Below are positions 28,601-36,326 of a stretch of 36,326 nt of DNA, in pieces (the stretch's first letter is position 1; each line of letters begins with the position of its first letter). The position numbers were made by a program, and so were the translations under genes. This DNA comes from a virus. Location of the stretch: the IMG/VR virus record IMGVR_UViG_3300023108_000076, positions 1 to 36,326 of that record; one strand, 5' to 3'. Below the pieces are notes generated by a model. It searched no databases. It was not told where the DNA came from and saw only the letters and a program-made list of their open reading frames with translations.

Positions 28601-31600
28601 ATATCTCTACGACACTTATCAGCGTCATAAGTTAAACCTGGAGCATTAATTGCTATCCAAGCAATTGCTTCTGACTTTAAGAAATCTTTATTTAATTGTA
28701 ATCCGGTTTGAGCATTAATATAATTACTACCTTGAGAACCGACACCATAAACGTATCCAACTGTTTCTGGATCGTAGTCATTAATCATTGCGTCTTTAAG
28801 ATTTTCAAACGCTGCTGTTGCTCTTGTTAATGCAGTACCTGTTAAACGTGATTCAATATCTTTTTGAATCCAATTAACAGCTTGAACAGTTTCTGCTAAT
28901 TGATCTTGTACTACAACTTCTGTTCCGGGATTACCTGATCTATAAACTTTACCAGCAATTAATGAATTATAATTAGCTCCAGTTTCTACATCTCTTCTAA
29001 CTGCATCTAAAATATAACCTGTATCTCTTGCGCATTTACCACTATCAAATGTGAAGTATTCGTCATTGATAAAGTTAATAATTTCTTCTTGAATAAATTC
29101 TTTATTATTTTGTAAAGCTTTTCTAGCAAATGTTCTACTTGGCATCATAGCAGGAGCACCTGATGATTCAGGTATTCCATTTGTTGAATTATCATCAACA
29201 ATTGCTGAAATAATATTTACAAGGTCTTTACCAGCAGCTGCTATAGTAGCAGATCCAGGTGTTCCAGACTTATCTTGTGTGCTCGAATTCCCTGATGTAG
29301 GTGTTACTGTAGTTTCTTCGATAATATCTTCAACTACATTGGCAAGATACTCATATGCTAATCTAGTAGGTTCTCTTTGATTTTCTGGTAAGATATTAAT
29401 AGCATTATTAAAGTAGTAAGTTGCAGCATTTACAGTTGCATCATTACCACCGTATTCTAAATCTTCTGAAACAGCGTCAACAATATATCCAATATCTCTA
29501 TAACAGAAATCAGTATTATATCCAAGACCATTATAAGTTTCTCTAATATAATCGATAATTTCTTGCTGATATTTAGCTGAGCTACCAGAAATTAATTGTG
29601 AATCTGTATCTAACGCAGAATCGTAACCTATGACTGTATCATCATACGCTGGTTCTTTAACTGCAGGTAATTCACCAAAGTCGCTATGTCTAATCATAGT
29701 AGCAACTGTACTTAATAGACTTTCTACTTTTTCTGATGTTGTTGGATTAGAAGCTTTCTTAACACAATTAACATTTGCACTTACAAATGTATGAACACCA
29801 GCATAACCATTTGGAGCAGCACCAACTTGAATCTTAATAGTTGAATCAGTTGTTTCTAATACTTCTACTGGAGTATTAAATGCCGGATCAGTTGCTCTTG
29901 GATGTGAAATAGTTGTTACAACACCTGTTGCAGTATTAGCACAACTAAATGTAATTGAATCTTGATCCATAATAATCCAATCACCTTTTTCTAATCTATG
30001 AGTACCAATAGTAAGTACTGAGATACCAGTAGTTGGATCGTAAGTTGCTGTTGATGGAGTATAAGCAGGAGCCATATTTGCTTTCTTAACTGCATTAGCA
30101 TCGGCTGATACAAAAGTATGAGCTCCGGTGTAACCACCTGCATCACCAACATCTATAGTAATTGTATTAGAGGTTGCTGAAATAATAGTAATTGGTTCAT
30201 TAAACTTAGGATCAGTCGCTCTAGGATGCGAAATATTAACTGTTGTATTTGCTACAGTATTAGCACATGAGAATGTAATTGATTCTTCAGCAAGAATAAC
30301 TCTATCACCTTCTCTTAAGTTATGAGTACCAATATCGATTGTTGAAATACCAGTAGTTGGATTGTATGAAGCATCAACAGGAGTATAGAAATCAGAAGAT
30401 CTAATACTTTCTGGTTCAGCACTTACAAAGGTATGAGCACCTGTGTAACCACCAGCATTACCTGAATTAAATGTAATTGTATTTGCAGTAACTTCTGTAA
30501 TTGTTGCTGGAGTATTTCCACCCATTGGATCTGTCGAACGAGGATGCGAAATTTCTACAGTTGTATTAGCAGCAGTATTAGCACATGAGAATGTAATAGC
30601 ACCCTCATCAATTGTAATTCTGTCACCAACAGTAAATTGATGTTTACCAACAGTAAGTACTGTATCACCAGTAACTGGATCATAAGTAGCATTTGTTGCA
30701 CTATATGTAGATCCTGCACTTCTTACTTGTTGATTTTCTGCTGATCTTACAGCTCCAGAGTCTGCACTTACAAAAGTATGAGCTCCGGTGTAACCACCTG
30801 CATCACCAACATCTATAGTAATAGAAGTTGGAGTAACACTTAATACTGTAATAGGAGTATTAAATGATGGATCAGTTGGTCTTGGATGTGAAATATTAAT
30901 AACAGTGTTAGAAGCAGTATTAGCACAAGAGAATGTAATTGATTCTTGATTTAATCTAATTCTATCACCTGGTTCGAAATCGTGTGAACCAATTGTTAAT
31001 GAAGAAATACCTGTAACTGGATCATAAGTAGCATTACTTACATCATACTCTGCATAATTTGCTGCATCTACAATTTCGTTTCTTACAATTTGTCCAGCAA
31101 CTTCTGCAACATGATCGAATGCTGCTGCTGTTGGATGTCTTTCTTCGATTGGTAATATTGCAACTGCATGATCATAATACATTCTTGAATTATGAACTGT
31201 AGCAGAATTAGAACCATGTTGAATATCCCAAGCTGCCGCATCAATAAACCAACCAACATCTCTTTCACACTTAGTTGAACTATAATCTAAGTTTGGATAT
31301 CTACCATTAATCCATGCTGTTGTTTCATCAATGATAAATTGTCTATTTGCTTGTAATGCTTTACTTGCTTCGTATGCTTCATCATTAACATATGAAGTAC
31401 CAAAGTCTTTAGCAGGATTAGCAGTTACTGCATCAGCAATTGCACTCACAAATGTATGAGCTCCTGTATAACCATTAGCATCTCCAACATTAACTGTAAT
31501 AGAAGTATTAGATGTTGCAGTAATTTCTAATGGAGCATTGAATGATGGATCAGTAGTTCTTGGATGAGAAATTTCAACTGCTGGAGAACCACAACTAAAT

Positions 31601-34600
31601 GTTAAACCTTCTTGTTTTAAGTAAATAGTATCACCAGTAGTAAATGTATGACTACCAATTGTTATTTCTGAAATACCTGTAACTGGATCATAAGTCGCAT
31701 TTGTTGGAGTATATGAACCGTGTTTAAGAGTTTGAATTGTAGCATCAAATGCATTATTAGCATATTGTTTAGCATCAGCATCTGAAAGCATATTCCAAAT
31801 TTCTTCTTTAAGCCATTCTAATGCACCAACTGTTTCTGTTAATTCATTTTCAACTACCGAATCTGTTGAAGCATTACCCGAACGATATGCTAATCCGTGG
31901 AATACACTATTAACATTTGAACCTGTTAATACATCTCTTGCAACTGCTTTTAAGATTAGATCAGTATCGCGTTTACATAATGCATCTTTATAAACAAAAT
32001 AATTATCTCTAATCCACGCGTCAATTTCATCCTGAATAAATTTCTTATTCGCTTGAAGTTGTCTACGCGCGTATGTTCCATCCTGAGTAGCAGAGACTTT
32101 CATTATAGCGTCTGCATCTGCACTTACAAACGTATGAGCACCAGTATAACCATTGGCCGCGCCAACGTTAACGGTAAATGTGTTTGTAGTTGCTGCTGTA
32201 ATCTCTAACGGTAGGCCGTATGCCATATCCCCGATTCTTGGGTTAGAAATTTCAACAGTCGTATTAGCAGCAGTATTAGCACAGCTAAATCTAAAGCTCT
32301 CAGGTTTGATCTCAATATGATCGTTTGTTGTTAAACCGTGTCCTGTAATTGTTACAACGAAGTCACCTGTTGCTGGATCATAAGTTGCTGTTTCAGGTGT
32401 ATGGAATGATTCAATCTTGGCAGCATCAGTCCAGTAAATAGCATTTGTATCGATACAATCATCGAGAGCACTCACAAATGAATGATCTGCTGAGTAACCA
32501 CCAGCATTACCTACATTAACAGTAATGGTAGTACCAGTCACATCTGTGATTCTGACAGGGCTATTATAAGCAGGATCTGTTGGTCTTGGATGTGAAATAG
32601 TTTCTACATATGAAGCATTTGCTGTATTAGCACATGTCATTGTAATACTTTCTGGTGCCATTGAAATCCATTTACCAATATTAAGATTATGATGACCAAT
32701 TACAAATGTCATATCACCAGTAACTGGATCGTAAATAGCATCTGTTGGTGTAACCTTACCACTATAAGCAGAGGTCTTAGTAATTGATAATGGTTTAGCA
32801 CTTATAAATGTATGAGCTCCAGTGTAACCACCAGCATTACCTACGTTAACACTAATTGTAGTATCGGTAACACTTAATACTGTAAGATCAGTATTGAAAG
32901 CTGGATCAGTTGATCTAGGATGAGAAATTTGAACTGCAGGAGAACCACATTCAAATGTTAGTGCTTCTTCAGCAATCTTAATAGTATCACCGGCTTTAAT
33001 TGAATGAGGACCAACTGTAATTACTGAAATACCAGTAAGAACATTATAAGTTGCATTTGTTGGAGTAAATTTATTATTCGGGAATCCAACAGTCTTAACA
33101 CAATTAGCATCAGCTGATACAAAAGTATGAGCTCCAGTGTAACCACCAGCGTCTCCACTAAAGAATGTAATAGTATCATCTGTAATACCAGTAATTTCTA
33201 CTAATGAATTATAATTAGGATCTGTAAATCTTGGATGTGAAATACTAACAACAGTATTAGAAGAAGTATTAGCACAACTAAATGTGATTGATTCTTTATT
33301 TAATACAATTCTATCACCAACTTTAATTCCATGTTCAGGAATAGTAAGAACGGTAATACCAGTATTTGGATTATATGTAGCATCAGTTGGAGTGTAAGAA
33401 TCATTTACACTAGTATATTGTTTAACACAATTTAATTTAGCTCTTGCAAATGTATGAGCACCTGTGTAACCATTAGCGCCACCTACATAAATTTTAATTG
33501 TATTATCTGTTGCTTCAAAAATAGTAATTGGACTTTCAAATGCTGGATCAGTTGATCTAGGATGAGAAATTTCTGTAATAACAGAAGCATTTGCTGTATT
33601 AGCACAAGAGAAAGTTAAACCTTCTTCGGAAAGAAGAATTTGATCTCCAACTTCGAAACCATGATTTTCAATAGTTAATTCTGAAACACCTGTTGATGGA
33701 TCGTATGTTGCATTAGATGGAGTAAACTCTCTACCATCATTTTGCATAATATTAATAAAGTTATCAAATGCTTCATTAGCATGATAGATTGCAATAGGAT
33801 CTGAAAGAGCATCTTCAACTTCACTCTTTAAGTGAGTAAATGCGCCAACCGTTTCTGTAAGTTGTGATCCAGGAACTGCAGTAGTAATACCTTGACGATA
33901 AGCAATACCTGATTGAATAGCATTAAAGTTAGAACCAGATACCATATCACGTTTAACAGCAGGAAGAATATATTCTTGAGTATCACGTTGACATTTTTCG
34001 CTATCGTATAAGAAGTAATTAGAATCTGCCCAATCCATCATGTAAGATTGGATATAATCTTTATTAGTTTGTAATTGCTTACGAGCATTTCTTCTATCTG
34101 CTGAAATAGAAGTTGAATCACTAAATGTGATTTCTGTACCAACTACTGATACTGAATCAAATTCTGCTTTAACAAATGTATGAACGCCTTTATAAGGTGT
34201 TGCACCAACATTAACTGTGAATGTTGTAGAAGTAACTGAAAGGATTGGAAGCGCTGAACTTGTAGCAGGATCTCCTAATCTTGGATGTGAAAATATTAAT
34301 GTATTATTATCAGTATCACAAGTAAATTGTAAACTTTCAGGCATTAAGTTAATGTATCTTCCTACAGTTAGTGAATGAGCACCAATTGTAAATACAGCCT
34401 CACCTGTTGCAGGATCATAACTTACATTTGTTGGAGTATACTTAGTTCCATTATTTTCTATAATATCAATAATTTGATTAAACTTATCATAAGCTCTTAC
34501 TGCACCTAATGCAGTGTTTGCTTCGATAATTCTGTCTGTTTCTTTTCTTAATTTTTTATAAGCACCAACTGTTTCTTCTCTTTGATTATCTAAAACAAGT

Positions 34601-36326
34601 TTTGCTTGATTAAAATAGTATGCATTACCAGCTGTTACTGAGTTATAATTTGTGTCAAGTAACATATCGTATTTGACTGCCGGTAAAATAAATTTCTCAA
34701 TATCTCTTTGACATGTTTTACTATCATATGCAAAGAAATTATCGTTATTATCAATCCAATCTATCATTCCTTGAATGATAAGTTCTTTATTATCTTGGAT
34801 TAATTCACGAGCATTTGTTCTTGCAACATCACCAGTATCTGCGAAGATAATATCACTTGCGTTTTCTTCGCCATTTTTAAGAATGTTTAATGTCTCATTC
34901 ATAGAAACATCAACACGATCATTAATTACAGTGTTAGCATTTCTAAATAGATATTTAACTTGATCTCTTAAATGCTCATTAGCACCAACTGTTTCTGTAA
35001 GTTGCTCATTTTTAACAACATATGAAATAGGAGATGAATAAGTAATACCATTCAAACGACCCCAGTAGTTTGTATTAAGAGCAACGTCATATCCAATATT
35101 ATCTGCAATAATACCAGAATCTCTATAACATTTATCTGCGTTATATCCTTGATAACCTGCTCCACCAGATGAAGTATTAGCAGTTAAGTAATCAATCATA
35201 TCTTCAATAATTACTTCTTTATTATCTAATAATTCCTCTGCAAAATCTGTATTTGATAATAATAAAGAACTATTAATATTATCAGGTAATACAATATTAG
35301 TAGAACCTTTAGCACGCATTGAAATATCACCGAACTGTGTACCTGAGTTGTTCAGTGTCATTTGACCGCCGTTTAATGCATAGAATGCAGTACGTACAAA
35401 GATTGATAGAGAACCAATACCGTTAACACCAGCACCGTCTCTTGCTACATAACCCACACCATTTTGAGTACGAGGTGTGAAACCGAAACATAATACGTAA
35501 GTATATAATGAGTCAGCATCTAGAACTCTTCTATCTGCTAATAGACAACCACCACCTCTACCAACTAATCTGTTAGGGAAGTCGTCAATACCAATTTCTT
35601 TAATTTGACCAGTACCACCTCTTTGTGCGTATAGATAATCGCCAACTTCTACATTACCTTTTAAGTTACGAACATAAATTTGATGATCTGAATCAATATT
35701 AGTAGTCCAACTAATAAATCCTGTAGCGCCTGATGAGAAAGTAACTTCATCACCATCTTCGAATAAAGCTTCTACTGAATGTCCAGTTTCTAAAATAAAT
35801 TCTTGACCAAGGTCTGCAATTGTACCTTTACTATTAAATGGAGATAAAGGCGGCTCAACATCTAAACGATTGAAGTTTGATAGTTGGGATGAGTCTCTAA
35901 TATATGGAGAACGTCTTAGTAATGCGTTTGGTCTATAAGCGATTGCGAAACCGCCTTCTGGATAATCAAAGTTATCTACTTCAAAGTTCATATAAGCAAA
36001 ACCTTGAACATAACAACCTGATCCAACTAGAATACCATTTGTTCTTTCCCAACCTGGCAGTTTACGAATAACTGTAGCATATTGACCAGCGGTTGAAGAC
36101 ATAGCACAATCATCTGGTAACCAGATTGGTTCATCAACCCAATAAACACCTGGACCTACTGAGATATGTACAGCATTATTGATATCGTTACGATCATAAG
36201 AACCACCTGCTTTTTCAAGTGCAATAGCTGCTGCTCTCTTAAGTGTTCTCACAGGTTGTAATATTGTACCTGGATATTCATCGTTACCATCTGATGCAAC
36301 ATAAACTTTAAGACTTTTTTCTGTAG
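25618..36326 (-). CDS. Giant modular virion protein, 5'-partial (3568 residues visible)
   Basis: The frame runs off the right edge. Codons before the GTG at 36252 continue in frame (KVYVASDGNDEYPGTILQPV), so that GTG is not the start. The first 350 or so residues resemble a right-handed beta-helix or pectin-lyase-like tailspike head (ASDGNDEYPGT...TLKRAA, VHISVGPGVYWVDEPIWLPD). Next come about 24 modules of two kinds. The helical A module carries N(K/R)xFIxxEixxWI...KCxRDxGxIxDAxxxD and occurs about 12 times. The beta B module, about 95-110 residues, carries TPTNATYDPxTG...FSCANT...ISHPRxTDP...GGYTGAHTFVSA and occurs 12 times. The last 220 residues are different (GWQDLRFKGTVQSQTQRDAL ...), probably an assembly or attachment domain. 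It is followed by structural genes. It is probably a fibre or baseplate-associated virion protein; its exact position in the particle is unknown. Confidence 0.88.
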   Translation of the reverse strand, partial: TEKSLKVYVASDGNDEYPGTILQPVRTLKRAAAIALEKAGGSYDRNDINNAVHISVGPGVYWVDEPIWLPDDCAMSSTAGQYATVIRKLPGWERTNGILVGSGCYVQGFAYMNFEVDNFDYPEGGFAIAYRPNALLRRSPYIRDSSQLSNFNRLDVEPPLSPFNSKGTIADLGQEFILETGHSVEALFEDGDEVTFSSGATGFISWTTNIDSDHQIYVRNLKGNVEVGDYLYAQRGGTGQIKEIGIDDFPNRLVGRGGGCLLADRRVLDADSLYTYVLCFGFTPRTQNGVGYVARDGAGVNGIGSLSIFVRTAFYALNGGQMTLNNSGTQFGDISMRAKGSTNIVLPDNINSSLLLSNTDFAEELLDNKEVIIEDMIDYLTANTSSGGAGYQGYNADKCYRDSGIIADNIGYDVALNTNYWGRLNGITYSSPISYVVKNEQLTETVGANEHLRDQVKYLFRNANTVINDRVDVSMNETLNILKNGEENASDIIFADTGDVARTNARELIQDNKELIIQGMIDWIDNNDNFFAYDSKTCQRDIEKFILPAVKYDMLLDTNYNSVTAGNAYYFNQAKLVLDNQREETVGAYKKLRKETDRIIEANTALGAVRAYDKFNQIIDIIENNGTKYTPTNVSYDPATGEAVFTIGAHSLTVGRYINLMPESLQFTCDTDNNTLIFSHPRLGDPATSSALPILSVTSTTFTVNVGATPYKGVHTFVKAEFDSVSVVGTEITFSDSTSISADRRNARKQLQTNKDYIQSYMMDWADSNYFLYDSEKCQRDTQEYILPAVKRDMVSGSNFNAIQSGIAYRQGITTAVPGSQLTETVGAFTHLKSEVEDALSDPIAIYHANEAFDNFINIMQNDGREFTPSNATYDPSTGVSELTIENHGFEVGDQILLSEEGLTFSCANTANASVITEISHPRSTDPAFESPITIFEATDNTIKIYVGGANGYTGAHTFARAKLNCVKQYTSVNDSYTPTDATYNPNTGITVLTIPEHGIKVGDRIVLNKESITFSCANTSSNTVVSISHPRFTDPNYNSLVEITGITDDTITFFSGDAGGYTGAHTFVSADANCVKTVGFPNNKFTPTNATYNVLTGISVITVGPHSIKAGDTIKIAEEALTFECGSPAVQISHPRSTDPAFNTDLTVLSVTDTTISVNVGNAGGYTGAHTFISAKPLSITKTSAYSGKVTPTDAIYDPVTGDMTFVIGHHNLNIGKWISMAPESITMTCANTANASYVETISHPRPTDPAYNSPVRITDVTGTTITVNVGNAGGYSADHSFVSALDDCIDTNAIYWTDAAKIESFHTPETATYDPATGDFVVTITGHGLTTNDHIEIKPESFRFSCANTAANTTVEISNPRIGDMAYGLPLEITAATTNTFTVNVGAANGYTGAHTFVSADADAIMKVSATQDGTYARRQLQANKKFIQDEIDAWIRDNYFVYKDALCKRDTDLILKAVARDVLTGSNVNSVFHGLAYRSGNASTDSVVENELTETVGALEWLKEEIWNMLSDADAKQYANNAFDATIQTLKHGSYTPTNATYDPVTGISEITIGSHTFTTGDTIYLKQEGLTFSCGSPAVEISHPRTTDPSFNAPLEITATSNTSITVNVGDANGYTGAHTFVSAIADAVTANPAKDFGTSYVNDEAYEASKALQANRQFIIDETTAWINGRYPNLDYSSTKCERDVGWFIDAAAWDIQHGSNSATVHNSRMYYDHAVAILPIEERHPTAAAFDHVAEVAGQIVRNEIVDAANYAEYDVSNATYDPVTGISSLTIGSHDFEPGDRIRLNQESITFSCANTASNTVINISHPRPTDPSFNTPITVLSVTPTSITIDVGDAGGYTGAHTFVSADSGAVRSAENQQVRSAGSTYSATNATYDPVTGDTVLTVGKHQFTVGDRITIDEGAITFSCANTAANTTVEISHPRSTDPMGGNTPATITEVTANTITFNSGNAGGYTGAHTFVSAEPESIRSSDFYTPVDASYNPTTGISTIDIGTHNLREGDRVILAEESITFSCANTVANTTVNISHPRATDPKFNEPITIISATSNTITIDVGDAGGYTGAHTFVSADANAVKKANMAPAYTPSTATYDPTTGISVLTIGTHRLEKGDWIIMDQDSITFSCANTATGVVTTISHPRATDPAFNTPVEVLETTDSTIKIQVGAAPNGYAGVHTFVSANVNCVKKASNPTTSEKVESLLSTVATMIRHSDFGELPAVKEPAYDDTVIGYDSALDTDSQLISGSSAKYQQEIIDYIRETYNGLGYNTDFCYRDIGYIVDAVSEDLEYGGNDATVNAATYYFNNAINILPENQREPTRLAYEYLANVVEDIIEETTVTPTSGNSSTQDKSGTPGSATIAAAGKDLVNIISAIVDDNSTNGIPESSGAPAMMPSRTFARKALQNNKEFIQEEIINFINDEYFTFDSGKCARDTGYILDAVRRDVETGANYNSLIAGKVYRSGNPGTEVVVQDQLAETVQAVNWIQKDIESRLTGTALTRATAAFENLKDAMINDYDPETVGYVYGVGSQGSNYINAQTGLQLNKDFLKSEAIAWIAINAPGLTYDADKCRRDIGYIVDAISYDVQHDCNVGMLDVARMYFENGLSILPADQRSATSQLYTHLGNVSELLVTKQTVTPTAGNTTPQEKLGFGPVAAGIAQDVQDGWNLVADVIAANTFDAAPAAREAQSTLGTDYDYNVEAAIIGGRLSTLSTGVTKYLKDQFNYLEYNQNKCRRDVGYMVDALSHDIQYGGNSAVWNAAQIYFVNAVNLLPVAQREPTRRAFTHMADVVWDIIRNEEITVKTGNRWTPSSATYDVSTGEAVLTIGKHTLNAGDYIKLAKESLTFSCGSPAVQISHPRTTDPAFDKPLKITSVGLNTITVNVGSAKGYDGAHTFVSASKNAVTQITGNHIKQDRSGLVARRRIANEAKEKAMIIANVVYENNPTALPYKVEPLLDWATADLKDSKQILDRANESLTKDMINFITKEYKGLSYPQDKCRRDVGIIVDALSHDINYNTNYATRLNANMYFSYGTSVLPYDQRQQTAEFYAEMANYVSDIVQELAPGQDVSGVASTSAIGEEVASLVRIIEEAIRRDSLDAVPEIREPDTSWVDEDLIWAGKEIDDNLDVLSDEVTTWINKEYNVLDYDKSKCYRDGHYLLDAFSFDLNYGGNSASRWNADFYFWNNIFRIPADQQVPTGQAYRVLGRLARDCVLGKLPGQVVRTDVSTKALSEEAEELGMIFYRAFLNNDVNALGPLVEPNFDYDDNKEFKFARLILNNNRINLQKEVQRFIGMTYKFIDLPKTRRDAGNILEFIANDFKYTNPTNGDEGSDQGTRSVVAALFNIDSKHVFPVFNPPTSFSGWQDLRFKGTVQSQTQRDALTGMKRNDAYIIPTSWNGNRYDGVIHYWNGTSWETAGNNNVDLLESFYFAWQQMRDYITGNLSPNLAHTQMVNGLFNDVLIQGVLRPNFLTFGSLVESIAHQFNGASAGVNRNALPLNFRNLGSAISATASVLSEDGGRIRWSGADELNNQYFARGLRINGRTGRIEGRPFTSSVRKLARRASNSRAAL
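30109..30162. repeat. 54-bp exact direct repeat, copy 1
   Basis: The bases TACAAAAGTATGAGCTCC onward to the end of this interval recur without change at 30769-30822. They encode the GDAGGYTGAHTFVS end of two B modules 660 bases apart. Confidence 0.85.
30769..30822. repeat. 54-bp exact direct repeat, copy 2
   Basis: This is identical to 30109-30162. The flanking module sequence differs, which points to a recent local duplication or gene conversion confined to this part of the module. Confidence 0.85.

Larger units (their letters stand above)
26290..35260 (-). repeat. Array of alternating A (helical) and B (beta) coding modules
   Basis: B modules lie at about 27600-27900, 29760-30070, 30070-30390, 30410-30720, 30750-31050, 31440-31715, 32110-32400, 32470-32760, 32790-33075, 33100-33410, 33440-33725 and 34150-34445, with tandem blocks of four and five. 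A modules fill most of the rest. Every B module keeps one cysteine (F-x-C), and 11 of 12 A modules keep C-x-R-D; the copy nearest the C-terminus reads KTRRD. Confidence 0.85.

Noticed and set aside
36250-36252. GTG as the start of the giant 5'-partial gene
   Set aside because: In-frame codons continue upstream to the window edge and encode the expected KVYVASDGNDEYPGT head motif.
1-36326. tRNA, rRNA, insertion sequences, attachment sites
   Set aside because: Coding density leaves almost no room, and I saw no tRNA-like cloverleaf, transposase, integrase or terminal inverted repeats.

Overview
This window looks like late structural DNA from an AT-rich marine T4-like phage (a myovirus related to cyanophages or pelagiphages). 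The host cannot be fixed from the sequence. The reasons are: nearly every base is coding on the minus strand; the genes encode very long, repetitive fibre-type proteins with phage-specific modules (a Peptidase_S74 endosialidase-type chaperone, collagen-like Gly-x-Gln stalks, an LRRSSVAGRVPTTSQLALGE-type fibre N-terminus and a C-terminal DLAERY...PGTVLGI module); and exact T4 late-promoter octamers (TATAAATA) lie in two of the few intergenic gaps. There are no host genes, tRNAs, integrase or transposase, and no gene-free stretch longer than 100 bases.

Transcription runs from high to low coordinates. First comes a giant virion protein (25618-36326, 5' end outside the window) built from a pectin-lyase-like head and about 24 alternating helical and beta modules. 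A 151-residue beta protein (25111-25566) follows, then a 1748-residue collagen-like fibre ending in an S74 chaperone (19838-25084). A hairpin and a late promoter (19761-19796) separate this block from a 108-residue baseplate/fibre accessory protein, a 1300-residue fibre protein with a TTG start and an 846-residue fibre protein. A second late promoter (12897-12904) precedes a 3194-residue fibre protein carrying about 21 copies of a YYDSDN...DPxxTS repeat.

The most unusual part is the block downstream of that fibre gene (about 1-3258). Two tandem paralogous small proteins (126 and 127 residues) end in the identical tail LCHNSCHQSCHGSRGRR, which holds three Cys-His-x-Ser repeats. They are followed at once by a radical SAM enzyme with a CX3CX2C cluster motif and a C-terminal SPASM-like cysteine set, an unrecognised 365-residue protein joined to it by an ATGA overlap, and the start of another unknown gene. 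The four complete genes are spaced like one translationally coupled unit, and an exact late-promoter octamer sits about 70 bases upstream of the first. My inference is a phage-encoded peptide-modification cassette (RiPP-like, recalling the His-Xaa-Ser systems) expressed with the tail fibres. The modified product may be a fibre tip, an adhesin or a secreted peptide. This is unproven and needs homology searches and mass spectrometry.
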